Source: Sapria himalayana
Taxonomy: Eukaryota; Streptophyta; Magnoliopsida; Malpighiales; Rafflesiaceae
Direction of reading: 5' to 3'
DNA: 64,000 nt
NCBI GenBank assembly: GCA_029783825.1
Contig: JAREIK010003361.1
Span: 32,171-96,170 of the forward strand
Shown piece after piece: positions 22,230-36,280 of the stretch (its first letter is position 1; the number at the start of each line of letters is the position of its first letter). A model generated the notes under the pieces. The model had not been told where the DNA came from. It saw only the letters and a program-made list of their open reading frames with translations, and did no database searches. The translations under genes and the position numbers were made by a program.

Positions 22230-22245
22230 GAAGAAAAGCAGAAGG
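22230..22245. repeat. 16-bp target site duplication, 3' side of the plus-strand LINE fragment
   Basis: GAAGAAAAGCAGAAGG directly follows the A9 tail and is identical to 21,405-21,420. Confidence 0.93.
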
Positions 22246-24080
22246 AGAAAAAGAAAAAAAAGTAGAAAGAGAAGAATAATAAAAAGAAGAAAAACAAAAA
22301 CAAAATGAAAAAGATGTTCATGATCATGAAGAAAAATAAAAAAAGATGAAGAATAATAAAAAGGGGAAAAGGAGTGGAGGAAGTAGAAGAATAACGAGAA
22401 AAATAAAAAAAAAGATAAGAAAAGAAAGAAAGGTGAGGGATAGGATGAAGAATAAGAAGAAGAATAAGAAGAATAAAAATAAAAAGAATAAGAATTATAA
22501 GAAAAAAAAAGAAAAAAAGAAGAATTTAAAGAAGGGGAAGAAGATAATGATGATGATGATGAAGATGTATAGGAAGAAGAATAAGTACAAAAAGAAGAAG
22601 AATTGATAGATGAAAAAGATGAAAAAGGTGATGATGCTGATGAAGAAGATGAAAAAGTAAAACAAAAAAAAGAAGAGCACAATTAAATAAAAAATAATAA
22701 TAAGAAGAATAATAAGAATAACTAAAAAAGAAGAATAACAAGAATAACAAGAAGAAAAAGAAATAAGAAGATTAAGAAAAATAAAAAGAATAATAAAAAT
22801 AATAAGAAGAATAATAAGAAGCAATTGAAAAAGAAGAATAAGTATAATAAGTGGATGATGAATAAGATAATGATGATCATGATGATGAAAAATAAGAAGA
22901 TTAAGATAATGGTAAAGAAGATGATGATATAAGTGAAGAAGATGAAGATAATGTTGAAAAAGATGAAGAAGAAAAAAAAATAAGAAGTGTAACAAGAAGA
23001 ACTAAGATTAGAATAAAAAGAATGGAAATATAAAGAAGAATAAGAAAAAAAGTAACATGTGAAGTTGAAGAATTAGTAATAACAAATAATAACTAGAAGA
23101 ATGAATATAAGATAAGGAAGAAAAATAGAAAAAAAAAAGAAAATAAGAATAAGAAGTAAAATAATAGCAAGATGTTGAAGAAGAACAAAAGAACTATAAC
23201 AAGAATAAGACAAAGAAGATGAAGAAGAAGTGGACAGAAAAGAAGAAAAAAATATTTGAATAAAAGAAGGAACAAAAAGAAGAAGATGAGAAAGGAGTAG
23301 AAAAATAAGATGAAGATAAATATCAAAGAAGAAGATAAAGAAGAGAAAGGATAACAAGAAAAAGAAAACAAGAATAACCTTGAGAAGAAAATAAGAACAA
23401 TAACTATATTAAGCATAAGATTAATAATAAGATGAAGTCAAAGAATAATAATAAAAAAATAAAAGATAAAGAATAAAAAAATGTTGAATTAGGATGAGAA
23501 TGAATATAAAGAAACATAAAAAATTTATATAGGAGACAATAAGAATAAGAAGAAAAGGAATAAGCACAACACGAAAAAGAATAAGCATAACAAGAAAAAA
23601 AATTAATAAAAATAAGAAGCAATATAAAATAAGAAGATGATTAGCAAGAAAAAGAAGAATAATAAAAAAAAGAAGAAGAATAAGAATTGAACAAAGAAGA
23701 ATAAGAAGAAGAAGAAAGGAAAGAAAAAAAGAAAAAAAGATAAGAAATATAAGAAAGAAGAAGATGAGGAACAAAAAATATTAAAGGAAGAATAAGAATA
23801 AGAATAAAAAAATAGAAGAAGAAGTAGTAGTAGTATTAGTAGAAGAAGAAGTTGAAAAAGTAGAAGAATAGTAAAAAAAATCAAATAAGAAAAAAAAATA
23901 CAAAGTTGATAAAGATGATAATAAAGAAAGAGGAGGACAAGAAGTAAAATGGAAAGAAGTAGAAGAATAAAAAAACAAAGAAGATAAAAAGGAAAAGAAA
24001 AAGAAAAAGAATAAAAATTAGAAGAAGAAAAAAGAATGATAATACGAACAAAAAAAGAATTAGAAGAAAAAGAAAAACCA
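22246..24080 (-). repeat. Purine-strand (GAA) triplet array 4
   Basis: The plus strand is GAA with GAT (about 22,550-22,640) and AAT/GTA blocks (about 23,825-23,840). It continues the array in which the LINE at 21,421-22,229 landed. It ends at the dispersed repeat starting near 24,085. Long open frames on the minus strand are repeat by-products. Confidence 0.93.
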
Positions 24081-24084
24081 AAAA

Positions 24085-26740
24085 TAGTATTTGATGTTCA
24101 AACTATCAAACATTCTTATATATTTTGGTGGTTTATGAAGTTTTATTATTCATAAAAATAGATATAATATGAGTTGCTTTCATAACTTTGGCATTTTGAA
24201 GAGTTTTGATGGATATATTTGAAATCGATATGTTTTTGGAGGTATTTAGTAGAGATGATATATCATTGAGTCTCATGTAGTTTTGATGTTTATTCTTGGC
24301 TGAAACTCTACCTAATTGGTTGGGATAATTTTTGTACACCATGACCATTCAAATTCATTAGTATAATCTTTCCACTACATGAAAATTTCTTTGTGGCTAT
24401 GATATTAATATGAAGTTACAGTCATATTTAGCTTAGAAAATTTAAGCAGTTATGATATTAATTTTTTATTATAGCAACCAAATACCCACTAGTGCTCAAG
24501 CTCAAGGCCAATTCAAAGCACCCGAATTTTGTTCATAATATGGTTCAATAGTCTCAAGTTAGAGTTGTGGCATTTCTACAAAGCCACAACATTTAAACTA
24601 TAAAAAATTACAGAGATACTACTCATGTCAAAGCCATGACAATTATTCAAAACCATGACTTTTAAGATACTAAAAGTTATAAAAGACTTCTCAAATATTA
24701 CATTTCTAAGGCTACAACTCTTGTCTTCAAAGTAAGGCATATCTACAACATATATGCTCAAGCAAATTGTCAATTTGTTGGCATCTGCATAGCACTATAG
24801 CAATATGATATATTATAGAATTGAAGACCAATGCCATGACCACCCACAAGACCTTGAATACTTCTAAGATATGAAGTAAAATATCTTTTCCATAGCCATT
24901 TCTAATACCATGACCTCAGAAAATACATGAGAAACCTTCTTAGTGTCCAGGCTATTTTTCAATGCCACAACCATATAAAATTAAAGAAATACAATTAGCA
25001 ACAATGTAGCCTATAAATAGTGTCATGGTTATATTACAAGATTAAAAGCCATCACCAGTCTTTAGACACTTCTATTCATTGTCACTCTTTATGGATGAAA
25101 AAAGACAAATGCATGAAGACTTAGTCAATTCATAGTGCCACGCCCAAGAATCAAAGATACATTAGCCCCAAGTCATAGTCGTTACTAGTGTTGTGATTTT
25201 GTGTTATAGAAAGAATAAGTTGCAGACTAGAGTCACAAGTATTTTTTAAAGTTGTGACCTTAGGCCGAAATGATGAAGGCTAAAGTTGTGACATTCTTCT
25301 ATAAGTCATGACTTTCTATTTAGAATAATGTAAGGCTTCTCAAGTGTAAAAGTGGAAGATATTGAAATTTCAAGGGATCTCTCATTTTTCCTCTTCTTTT
25401 CCATCGTGCAACAAGCAAAGCTATAGCAATTATTAAACCCTAGAGGTAAATTTCACACTTCCTAGAGGTTTTACATGTAAAGGATGCATAATCATAGCTC
25501 TTAATTCCTTCTCAACTAGGGATAAATTCAAAAATTTGTATCAAACTATCATAGGTCCAGGGTTTGTATAAATTGAGATAGTTGATGTAAATTATTTCTT
25601 TTTTTTTAGAAATTAATGAAGTGTTTGATATATTTTATGTATGGATATTGATGGTTTGTGCAAGATTTAAAAATTATCATACTTGGTTTTCAATTATTTA
25701 TAGGTTTGTGTAAGATTATTATGGTAGATGGTAATAGGCAAACTACAAGGCTCACTAACACATATGATAGGAAGGAAATGATAGTCCTTCCAACAATGAT
25801 ACATGAGATAATCTAATATGTTGAATCATAATATTTGGGCATGTTAATTATCATGGATATGATACTTAAAAAATGAAAAGTATAAATGCTTTTACATGTA
25901 AATCCTTTGTAAACATCTTAAAAGAGTTATTTCTCAATTGGCAGAGAAGTTATAGAGAATATTTTTCTAAGGGGTTCATCTTTCTTGTATAAGTCACATT
26001 ATCACCTAGAAGGATAATGATATGGGATCCAAGGGAAATGCACGAGTATATTGTGACTCACAACATGGTGATATTATTTATAATGACTTTTACTTATATA
26101 GTTTCTACTTGTAAAATATGAGTGAAACATATATTAATAAAATGAAAATGATACTTATGAATCTAAAAATCTATATATTTACAAACCATATTAATAAATA
26201 GTCTATATGATATTTTAGGCTGGAGAATATAACGTGCATACAAAGCAATCATTAAAGGCTATTAATGAAGCTTCCTAAAAGGTATGTGATTGTGAATCAA
26301 TCTCGAGCATAGATGAATTATTATCTTGGTAATTATGTATTAAGATAAAAACTAAGAAGAGAACTCCACTGGGATGATCTCAATGGTGATAATTACGTTG
26401 TATGTAGTTAGGGAAATAAGTAATTACAAAACACACCAACCTTTATTCTATGTCCAACATAATATAAATCATGTAACTTAATCATCATTAGATAGATTTA
26501 ACAAAAAACCCACAAACCTTAAATTGTCTAACAATCTATGTTTCTATTATACTAAAAATGAGTTATCTCATTATTGAATAACTAAACTATTAATACCATC
26601 TTTGTAGGAATGAAATCTGGAAGAATATTTATTTATTAGTAATATGCCACTTATACTTGTAGATCTCAGTTGATGAGAGACTCTCATTAATGAGCTTTTC
26701 TAAAAATGTTTAATCAATAAAATTAGTCAATGTAACAAAG
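24085..26740 (+). mobile_element. Dispersed repeat copy A (uncharacterised DNA element, CACTA-like features)
   Basis: This AT-rich, non-array block is homologous, in inverted orientation, to 41,000-43,860 and (end only) to 36,500-37,400. The copies share the end TGATGTTCAA...TATTTTGGTGG. Direct and inverted CATGAC/GTCATG and GTTGTGGC/GCCACAAC motifs are dense at 24,560-25,320, resembling subterminal repeats. CACTACATGAAAATT at 24,373 resembles a CACTA terminus, but homology between copies continues left of it, so the true end is unclear. Coding traces survive: MVDGNRQTTRLTNTYDRK at about 25,713, after an AG splice-like site, corresponds to MADDDRYIIRFTNAFGKK on the minus strand near 42,200. 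The superfamily is not proven. Confidence 0.55.
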
Positions 26741-26744
26741 TCAC

Positions 26745-27966
26745 AAGTAGTAGAAGAAAAGAAGAAAAAGAAGAAGAAGAAGAAGAAGATGATGATGATG
26801 ATGATAATATAACAGAAGAGGAAAAAGTAGAAGAAAAGAAATAAAGAAAGAACAAGAAGAAGATTATGAAGAAAATGAAAAAAAAACAATAATAAGAATG
26901 AAAATAAGAATAAAAAAAAGAATATGATGATAATGATTATAAAGTAAAAGAAGTAGAATACAAAGTTGATAGAGAGGAAGAAGTGGCTGAAGAAGAATAA
27001 GATGGAGATGAGAAAAAACAAAAAGAATAAGAAGAAGAAAATAAGAATAATAACAATAACTATAAAAATAATAATTATAAAAGAGAGGGAGAATAGAAGA
27101 CAAAGAAAAATAGCAAGAAGATAAACAAGAACAAAAATAAGAAAAAGAAAAAATTGAAAAAGAAAGAAATGATGAAAAAGAAGAATTATAACAAAATGAT
27201 GAAAAATATTAAGAAGAAGAAGTACAAAAATAAAAATATTAAAAATAATTAAAGATGAATAATTATATCAAGAAGAAAAAAAGAATATGAAAAAGAAGAA
27301 GAAGAGAATGAAGAAAATGATAAAAAAGTAGAATATAAGTAGATGACTATGAAGAATCAAATAAGAATAAAAAAAACAAAATGAATAAGAAGTAGAATAT
27401 ACATAGAAAATGATCAAGAAGAACAAGAGGAGGATGAAGAAGAAAAATAAGTGGAAAAAAATAAGAAGAAGATGAAGAAGAAATGAAAAAATAAAAAAAT
27501 AACCAAAAGATGCAGAAGAATAAGAAAATTAAAAAAGAAGAATAAGATTATGATAATGATGAAAATTAACAAGTATACTACAAAGAGGAAGAACCAACAA
27601 GGGATGTAGAAGAAGAAGATAATTAATAACAAAAAAAAGAAGAAGATAAAGAATAATAAGAAAAGAGTAGAAAAAGAAGATATGGACTAAGAAAAAAATA
27701 TATAATTGATGAAAATGAAAAAGATGACGATGAAATAGAAATCGAAGAAGAGGATCTAAAAAATTAGGAGGACAATAAAGAAAATGAGAAAGGAAATAAT
27801 AAAAAAGGCTAATTATACAAAGAGTATAAAGTAGAAGAAGAAAAATATAAAGAAAAGAAGAATAATAATAAGAGGAAGTTGATTTAGATGAGAAAGAGAA
27901 AAAAGATGGTTAGAAAAAAGAAGGAAAGAAGAAAAAGATGAAGAATTAGAAGTAGAAGAAGAAGAA

Positions 27967-27997
<31 letters not shown>

Positions 27998-30900
27998 CAC
28001 AAAAAAAAGATGAAGAATTAATAATAGAAGATGTTCAAGAAAAAGATCAAAATTAAGAAGAAAAATAACAAGAAGAATTGAATGGGAAAAAGGAGAACAA
28101 GTAAAAGTAGAAAAAGATAAAAAATAATAAAATGAAGAAGATGAAGAAATAAAATAAAAATAAAAATAATAAGAAGAATAATAAAAAGAAAAAAAGAAGA
28201 AGAAGTAGAGATAAACAAGAATAACAACAAAAAAATGAAGAAAAAAAAGGAGATTCGAAATAAAAAGAAGAAGATGAAGATGATAGTGGTGGTGATGATG
28301 ATGATTTAGAAGAAGAACAAGAACATAAATAAGGAGAAGAAGCACAAGAAAAAAAAACATAAAGAATAAGAAGAACAAGAACAAAAAGAAGAAGAAAATG
28401 AAGAAAAACAACAAAAATTATATCAAGAAAAAATGAAAAAAAAAATGAAAAAAAGAAGAAAAAAAGAAAAAAAAAGAACAATATGATGATGATGGTTAAG
28501 AATAAGAAAAAAAAAAGAACATTATGATGATGATGATTAAACGAAGAAGAAAAAGGAGAAGTAGAAGAAGGAGAAGAAGGAGAAGAAGGAGAGAAGGAGA
28601 AGAAATAGTAGAAGAATAAGAAATAGAATACGAAATTAAGTAAAAAGTAGTATAAAAAGCACATGAAAAAAAAGATAACAAAATAAGAATAAAAAAATGA
28701 ATAAGTAAAAAAATAGTAGAAAAATAAAAATAAGAAGAAGAACAAAAATAAGAACATGATGAAGAGAAAGAATGGTTTGAATAATTTGAAGATGAAGAAG
28801 AATAATAAGAATAAGTATAAGAAAAAGAATGTAATAATCATTAGGAAGAAGAATAAGAATAATAATAATATTAAAAAAGAATAAGAAGAAGAAAAATAAT
28901 AATAAGAAGACAATAAACAAGGAAATTAAAAAGAAGAAGAAGTTAAAGAAAAAGAAAAACAAGAATAGAAAAAATATTAGTTGAACCAAATAATAAGAAC
29001 TTGAAGAAGAAGGAAAAGAAGATGAACAAGAAAAAGAAGAAGATTAAGATAGAAAAGAAGAGGAAGTAGATGAAAAAAAGAGGAATAATATGAAGAAGAA
29101 AATCAACAATGACAACAACAACAAAAACAACAACAAGAACAATATGATATACAACAATAAAAAGAATAAATAATAATAATAATAATAGGAATTAGAAGAA
29201 AACAAATAAAAAAAAGGAAAAGAAAAAGAAAAAGAAAAGAGTAGAAGAAAAAAAAACAGAAGAATTAGTAGTAGTATAAGAAGAAGAATAAGTAGTATAA
29301 GAAAAAGAAGAGAGAAAAATTAGTACCAGAAGAACAAAATGAAAAATAAGAATAAGAAATGTAGTAGTAGGTGTAAATGAAGAAGGTGGCGAAGAAAAAA
29401 AAAGAAGAAGAAAAAGTTGAATAATTAGAAGTTGGAGAAAAAGAATAAGAAGAATAAGAAAAATAAAAAGATTATCAAGAAGAAGAGAAAGAAACACAAA
29501 AAGAAGAAGTATAAGCGATAGAAGTCATTGGAAAAAATGGTAAAAAATATTAACAACAACAAGAAATAGAAAAACAAGTAGAAGAAAAAGCATAATAATA
29601 ATAATAAGACAAATTAAAATAAAGATAAAAAAAGAAAAAAATATGAACATAAACAAAAATGAGAAGAATAACAAAAATAAAATAGAAGTAGTTGTAGAAA
29701 AAAATGATGACATATATCATGATAATAATAATGATGATTAAGAAGAATAAGAAGAAAAATAAAATGAAGAAGTTGAAAATAAAAAACAAGAGGAAGGAGA
29801 ATAAGATATAAAAAAGTGAAAAAAGAATTATAAGAATAACAACAAGAAGAAAAAAGATGGAGAAGAAGAAATGAAGAAAACAGAGAATAATAACAAAAAC
29901 AAAAATAAAAAAAATAAGAAGATGAAAATGATGAATATTATTATTATTTTTAAGAATATGATAAATAAGTAGTAATAGGAAATGAAGAAGAAAAAAAAAC
30001 AAGAAACATGCAAGAAAAAAATAAGCAAAAAAAGAAGAAATTAAAAGAAGTAGAAGAAAAATAATAAGAGAAGATAAAAAATAAGAAGAAAGAGAAGAAA
30101 AGTATGAAGAATATAAAGAAGAAGAAGAAGTAGATGAAGGATAATAAAAATAAGAGGAAGAAAATGAAAAATATTTAGAATAAGAAGAAAAAAAAAATAC
30201 AACTGAGAACAACATGAACAAGATGATGATGATGATGATGATGAACACTAAAAAATGTAAAAAAAGAAGAAGGCTAGGAAGAAATAGAAGAAGAAGAAGA
30301 AGAAGAAGAAGAAGAAAATGAAGAAGAAAAAGAAAAATAAAAAGAAAAAGAAGAAGGATAATGGGAAGGAGATGAAGAAGGAGAAGAAAAAAGAGATGAA
30401 GAAGGAAAAGATAAAAGAGATGAAGAATGAGAAGTAAAAGAAGAATGAGAAGTGGAAATCAAGTAATAAGAAAAATAAAATCACATGAAAAATTAAGAAT
30501 AAAAATAAGAAGAAGTGAACAATAAAATGAAGAAGTATAAGAAAAATAATAAGATAAGAATAAAAATAAAAAGAAGAATAAAAATGGAAATATGAAAAAT
30601 AAAAAGAAGAAGAGGAAGAAAGGTATGAATAGTGTAAAAAAGAAGAGAGAGAAAATAAATAAAAATAACTATAATAAGAAAAGTAAACATGATAATAAAT
30701 AGATGTGCAATAAGAAGTTGATGATAATGAAGAATAAGAAAAAGAAGAACATGGATGTAATAAAAAATAATAAGAAGAAAAATAAGAAGAAAAATAAGAA
30801 TAAAAAGAAGTATGGGAAAAATATAAGTCAAAAAAAAGAACATGTAAAAGAAGGAGAAGAATAATTGAAGAACCACAAAATGAAGATGAAGATGAAAAAA

Positions 30901-31680
30901 AGATGAATAATATTAAGAAGCAGAAGAAGATGAATAAGGAAAAGAAGAAGAACATGAACAACACGAACAACATGATGTACAAGAATTAGAAGAAGAAAAA
31001 AAAAGAAAAAGAAAAATAATAAAAAGAAAAATAAGAAGAAAAAAAAATAAGAAGAAGAAGAATAAGAAGAATAAGAAGAATAAGAATAATAATAATAATA
31101 ATAACAAGAAAAAGAATAACAAAAAAAGAATAAAATAAAAATATAAAGATGAAGAAATCAAAGAAGAAGAATATAGTGATGAAGATGAAAAATTATAAGA
31201 AGAAGAAGAAGTTGAACAAAAAAAAGAAGAAGAAGAACTAGAATAACATGAACTAAAAGAAGTATTAATAGAATAATACGAAATGTAATTGTAGAAGAAA
31301 ATGAAATAGGTGAGGAAAAAGAAGAAAAAAAATATATAAGAACAAGAAGCATAAGAATAAGTAGAAGAAGAAAAAAAAATACAAAAAAATTACAAAGAAG
31401 AAGCAATAGAAGATGTTGAAGAAAAAGACAAAATAAAAAAAAATATGAACAACAAAAAAATAACAAGAAATAAAATAACATGTAGAAGAATAAATAACAA
31501 TCGAATGAAGAAGTCAAAAAAATTAAAAAAGAATTGAACAAGAATATACATAAAAATGAGAAGAATAAGAAAAAGAAAATAAGAAAAAGTAGAAAAAATA
31601 AAAAGCTGAAGATGATGATAATTAGAAAGAAGAATAAAAGTGAGAACAAACATAAGCATAAGAGGAAAAACAAGATCATC
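26745..31680 (-). repeat. Purine-strand (GAA/GAT) triplet array 5
   Basis: This block is about 4.9 kb with GAA, GAT and AAT triplets on the plus strand. GAT runs lie at about 26,788-26,806 and 30,220-30,243. CAA-type interruptions occur near 29,100-29,150. It ends at the ATC-rich switch near 31,680. No gene is called; open frames on the minus strand consist of F/L/I/S runs. Confidence 0.94.
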
Positions 31681-31735
31681 ATCATCATCATCATCATCTT
31701 TTTAATCATCATCATCATCACCATAATATTCTGCT
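31676..31735. repeat. Second strand-switch junction, (ATC)n-rich
   Basis: AAAAACAAG is followed by about eight ATC units, then TTTTTA and further ATC units before TTC-type triplets begin. Left of this point the plus strand is purine, right of it pyrimidine. This is the other proposed end of the inverted segment. Confidence 0.75.
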
Positions 31736-34700
31736 ACTACTTTTTCTTTTTCTACTACTACAACTTCTTCTTCTACTTATACTTTTTCTTTATTTTCTAA
31801 TTCTTCTTCACCTTCTTTTGGTTCTTTTAGTCACCTTCTTATTTTTCATCATCATCATCATCATCATCATCACCTTATTCTTATACACATTCATATTTAT
31901 TTTCTTTCTCTCATTCTTCTTCTTTTTCTTATTCCTCAGCATCATCATCTTTATATTCTTCTTATCCTTCATTATCTATTTTTATTTTATTTTATTTTAT
32001 CTTTTTATTATTCTTCTTCATCATATTTTTTTCTCCTTCTTCTTGATTGTCTTTTTCTCTTCCTCTATTTATTCCTCCTTCTTCTACCTCTATTTCATTT
32101 TCTTTGCCTTCCATTTTTGTTTTTCTTCTTATACACTTTTTATTCTTATTTTCTTTCTTCTACTTCTTCTTTTGACTATCATTTTTATCTTGTTTATTAC
32201 TTCTTTTCTACTTCATTTACATCATTATCATTATTATCTTCTTCTACTTCTATTTCTTTTTTTTTCTTCTTTCTCTTCATATTCTTGATCTTGTTTTTAC
32301 ATTTTATTTTTCTTGATCTTCATGTTTATTTTATTATTTTTCTTTTTTTTTTCATCTTATTTTTATTTGTATACTGCTACTACTACTACTACTAATACTA
32401 TTACTACTAGTACTACTACTATTACTACATCTTCTTTAATTTATTCATCATCTTGTTTTTTCGTCTTCTTATCTTTTTTCTTCTTCAAAAACTATTTCAT
32501 CATTATCATCATAATATTCTTTATAATTTTCATTTTATTCTTTTTTTCTCTTCTTCTTCTCTTTCATCATCTTCATCATCATCATCATCATCATCATCAA
32601 CATCAGCATCTTCTTGATCATCATCATCATCATCTTCATCATCTTCTTCTTCTTTTTTTTTATTTTTTTACTTCTTCATCTTCTTCGACATCATCTTCAC
32701 CAACATCAACATCATCATCAACATCATCATCATCATCATTATTATTATTATTATTTTTTTCTTCTTCTTATTCATCATCACCATTATCATCTACTTCTAC
32801 CATTGCTTATTCAACATTATCAACTTCATTTATATCTACTTGAACTTCTTTTTATTTATTTCTTCTTCATATTCATCATCATCATCATCAACACCTTTTT
32901 ATTCTTATTTTTCTTTTTCTTTTATTCTTCTATTTCATTATATGATTCTTCATCTTGTTCTTTTTCATCATATTTTTTTCTTCTTATTATTCATCATCAT
33001 TATTATCGTCACAATCTTCTTTTTCATCTTATTCAACAACAACATCATCATATTCTTCTTCTTCTTCCTGATTATCATCATCACCATTTTCTTTTTTATT
33101 TTCTTGTTTATTTTTTTCTTCTTCTTCTGTATTATCTTCTTCATTGATTTCTTCTTCTTCTTCTTCTTCTTTGTTTTCTTCTACTATGTCTACTTCCTCA
33201 ACTTCTTTGAATTCTTCTTCTTTGTCTTTTTCTTCTTGTTCTTCTTTTTCTTATTTATCTTCATTTTTTTATTTCTATCAATAAAGTACTTCTCATTTTG
33301 CTTTTTCTGCTTCTATCTTATTCTTAAACTTTCTATTGTTTTTGTTTTTATTCTTCTTCCAATTACAAACATTTTTCTTCTTCAACATCTTATTTTTCTT
33401 TTTCATTTTTTTCTTCTTCTTCATCTTTTTATCTTTTCTTGTTTCATCCTCTTTATCTTTTTCTTCTTCATCATCTTTTTTTTCATCTATTTTTTCTTCA
33501 TCAATATCAACTTCTTCTTTTTCTTCATTTTCTCTTTTTTCATTTTTTTCATAATTTTTTAAATACTTTTTTTATTCTTCTTCTACATCTTATTAATTCT
33601 TTTCCAATAGCCCTTGTTGTTCTTCTTTCTATTTTTCAACAACATCATCATCATCTTCTCCTTACTATTATTCAACATCATCTTCTACTTCTTCAACATT
33701 TTCATCTTTGTCATTTCTTCTTCTTCTTCTTCTTGTTCTTCTTTTTCTTATTTTTTTATCATCATCATCATTTTTTTTCTTCTTAATCATATTCCTTTTC
33801 TTCTTCTTCATCTTATTCCTTTTCTTCTTCTTCTTTTTTATCATCTCATTCTTTTTCTTCTTTTTCTTTTTATTCTACTTCATCATCATCAACATCACCT
33901 TTTTTCTTCTATTACCTTTTGTTTTATTTATCTATCTTTTTTTCTTCTACCTATTATTCTTCTTCTACTTCTTTTTTTCCTTCTTTTTTTTATTGGTACT
34001 CTTCTTTACTTTCTTTTTCTTTTTCATCATTATCTTCTTATTGCTCATCATTCTTTTTCTTCATTGGATTTTTTCTTGTTCCTTTTATTAATATTCTCCT
34101 CCTCCTCCTTCTCCTCATTTATTTGCTACTACTACTACTACTACTACTTTTTTTCTTCTTCTTTTTCTACTTCTTCTTAATTATCATTTATTACCTTCAT
34201 CTTTTACTACTTTTTTTATTCTTCTTGTTCTTTTTATTTTTCTTGGTTAATCATCATCATCTTCCTTTTCTACATCTTCTTTTACTTATTCTTTATCTTC
34301 ATCTTTATCTTCTCGACCTTATTTTTCATTTATGTTTTCTTTATCTTCATGATTATTATTTTCTTCTTGTTTTTCTTATTATTTTTCTTTTTCTTCTCTC
34401 TTTGCTTGTTGTTAAAAATAATATTATTATTATTGTTCTTATTCTTTATATTTATCATCATCTAATTTTTGTCTTGTAATTTTTTTTTCTTCTCCTTTTA
34501 CTTATTCTTCTTCTACTTCTTATCATCTTCTATTATTGAATCATCTTGATTATCTTTTTTTTATTCTTCTTAAGTTTTTTGCTTGTCTTCTTCTTTCTCT
34601 TCTTTTTTTTCTTCTTATACTTATTCTTTAAGATTACTAATACTACTAATATTACTATTTCTTTTTCTTTTTCTTCTTCTCCTGCATCTTCTTCTTTTTT

Positions 34701-34850
34701 TTTTCTTTTTAATCTTTGTTTTTATTCTTCTACTTCATCATCATCATCATTATCTTCATTTTCTTTTTCTTCATATTCATTTTTCTATTTTTATTCTTCT
34801 TCTCTACCTTTTTCTAGTTCTCCTTCATCATTGTCGTGTCAATTTGAGGG
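31736..34850 (+). repeat. Pyrimidine-strand triplet array 6 (TTC/ATC)
   Basis: These are CTT/TTC triplets rich in ATC/CAT blocks (for example 32,576-32,760) and ACT blocks (32,380-32,430; 34,130-34,150). It ends at AT-rich non-array DNA near 34,851. Confidence 0.94.
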
Positions 34851-35637
34851 TAACAATACTCATATTTAATTGATATAATCTCAAAATATATTATGTAAAG
34901 AACACTCATCTAATATACCTTTATATGTATATGAGTCATATATGTAATAAAGTAGACATACAACTAGATATTAATCTTATATTGATTATATTGACAGTTC
35001 ATTAAATCAAAAATGAACTAATATGTATATGAGTTTAATAAATGTACTTTTCCTTCTAAAATATACTCAGACTTTAGGGTTGGTTAACATATTTATGCTT
35101 AATAAAATTTTTAAGTATTTGATCAATATTGTGTTTATTTTTTGGATAAAGGTTGATTATTATGGAAATGCCCATGTTCCGTCATGGCATTCAAGGTGGC
35201 TAAACATTTTCTATTAGACTATTACTTCCAAGGATGTTCACCTCATAGTTTTCCTTTTGATATTTTAACACTAAAGGAACACATCATTTATTGTAAGGGT
35301 CATTTGTATATGTATTTTCTAGGTAATATGTCAACTACCCCTGATGATTATTTTGTGAATGTACTTCTATTCCTAAACCTTAAATTATCTAGAGAATGCA
35401 AGATAATATGTACTAATTATATTTATGCTTTTAGCTTTATAAGCATCATACTCATGACAATTATATATATTCCATAAATATCATCTATGAACATCATATA
35501 AGCACAAATGATTCACATTGATATCACCTCAAATGAGTCTCTCCCACTTGTGTGTGTCCTAAGAGAAATATGTCACCATCTTGCACAACATACATATGAT
35601 TTTTATATTATGGTAAAACTTATATGCAAGAAGTTCT
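34851..35637. other. AT-rich non-array DNA, no recognised gene
   Basis: No domain or repeat family is recognised. GCTTTATAAGCAT followed by ATACTCAT occurs at about 35,437 and again, slightly changed, near 36,358, on either side of the hAT element. This suggests an older direct duplication or two copies of one repeat. The frame at 35,184-35,477 has no recognisable domain. Confidence 0.5.
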
Positions 35638-35645
35638 ACTTACCC
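35638..35645. repeat. Left 8-bp target site duplication of the small hAT element
   Basis: ACTTACCC pairs with ACTTAGCC at 36,281-36,288 (7/8). Confidence 0.8.
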
Positions 35646-36280
35646 AAGAGGTATCAAATAGGGCTTGCTAGGCTAGGATGACCCATTTTTTCAAGGTGCG
35701 CCCATGCCACCATGTCATACCAGACATGGAATGGTAAAATTCTTATGCCATGCCAGGCATGGCATGGTGGCTCAGTCCTTCAACGTAGATAAATGCTCGT
35801 GACATATTCGTGCTACATGGATATGCGAGACGAATGGGACTGAGGAATCTTTCACATGCTATGAAAGAATCTTTTAAAATAATATTGTCGACCACGTGGC
35901 TGGTTTTTTAAAATAATTTGACTATCCCATGATGAGGCGGTCAAACTTTTTACACCACCCCATCTTGGGGGACAATGTCAGGGCATAAATGTTTAAAAAA
36001 ATTTTAGATTCAAATCGTACCTATCTCATCTTGCTTGACGAGACACCCAACGGGTGGTAACTCGGGCCTATTTACCATGTCACTAAGCTAGGCACATGGG
36101 TCATGCTTAGGCTAGCACCAGGCATGGCTCATGCTAGCCCAGCATAGTATGAATCGTTCCATGGGGTGGCCTAGCCTAACACAAGTCACTATTTTGGTCC
36201 ATACCTGCTGGGCTAGGCACTATTAAATTGGGCTAGGCTGTGGACCATGCTTGGGCTACCCAACCCATTTGACACCTCTA
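35646..36280. mobile_element. Non-autonomous hAT element (MITE-like, 635 bp)
   Basis: The left end AAGAGGTATCAAATAGGG and the reverse complement of the right end, TAGAGGTGTCAAATGGG, are inverted repeats. They resemble the terminus TAGAGGTGTCAAACGGG of the larger hAT at 6,189-9,618. An 8-bp duplication (7/8) flanks the element. The interior has no coding capacity and contains repeated GGCTAGGC, CATGCC and GGGCTAG motifs near both ends, which look like subterminal binding repeats. It would need a transposase supplied by a related element. Confidence 0.85.

Noticed and set aside
24373..24387. CACTACATGAAAATT as a certain CACTA terminus
   Set aside because: Homology between the repeat copies continues on both sides of it and the matching position in B2 is not CACTA, so it is only kept as a hint.
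26745..34850. Palindrome formed by inverted duplication centred at about 31,700
   Set aside because: The two arms differ in length and detailed triplet order, and a second switch at 19,197 is also needed. A simple inversion explains more with one event, though duplication is not fully excluded.
35184..35477. 97-codon frame as a possible small gene
   Set aside because: It has no domain, lies in AT-rich repeat DNA, and shows no supporting splice or promoter signal.
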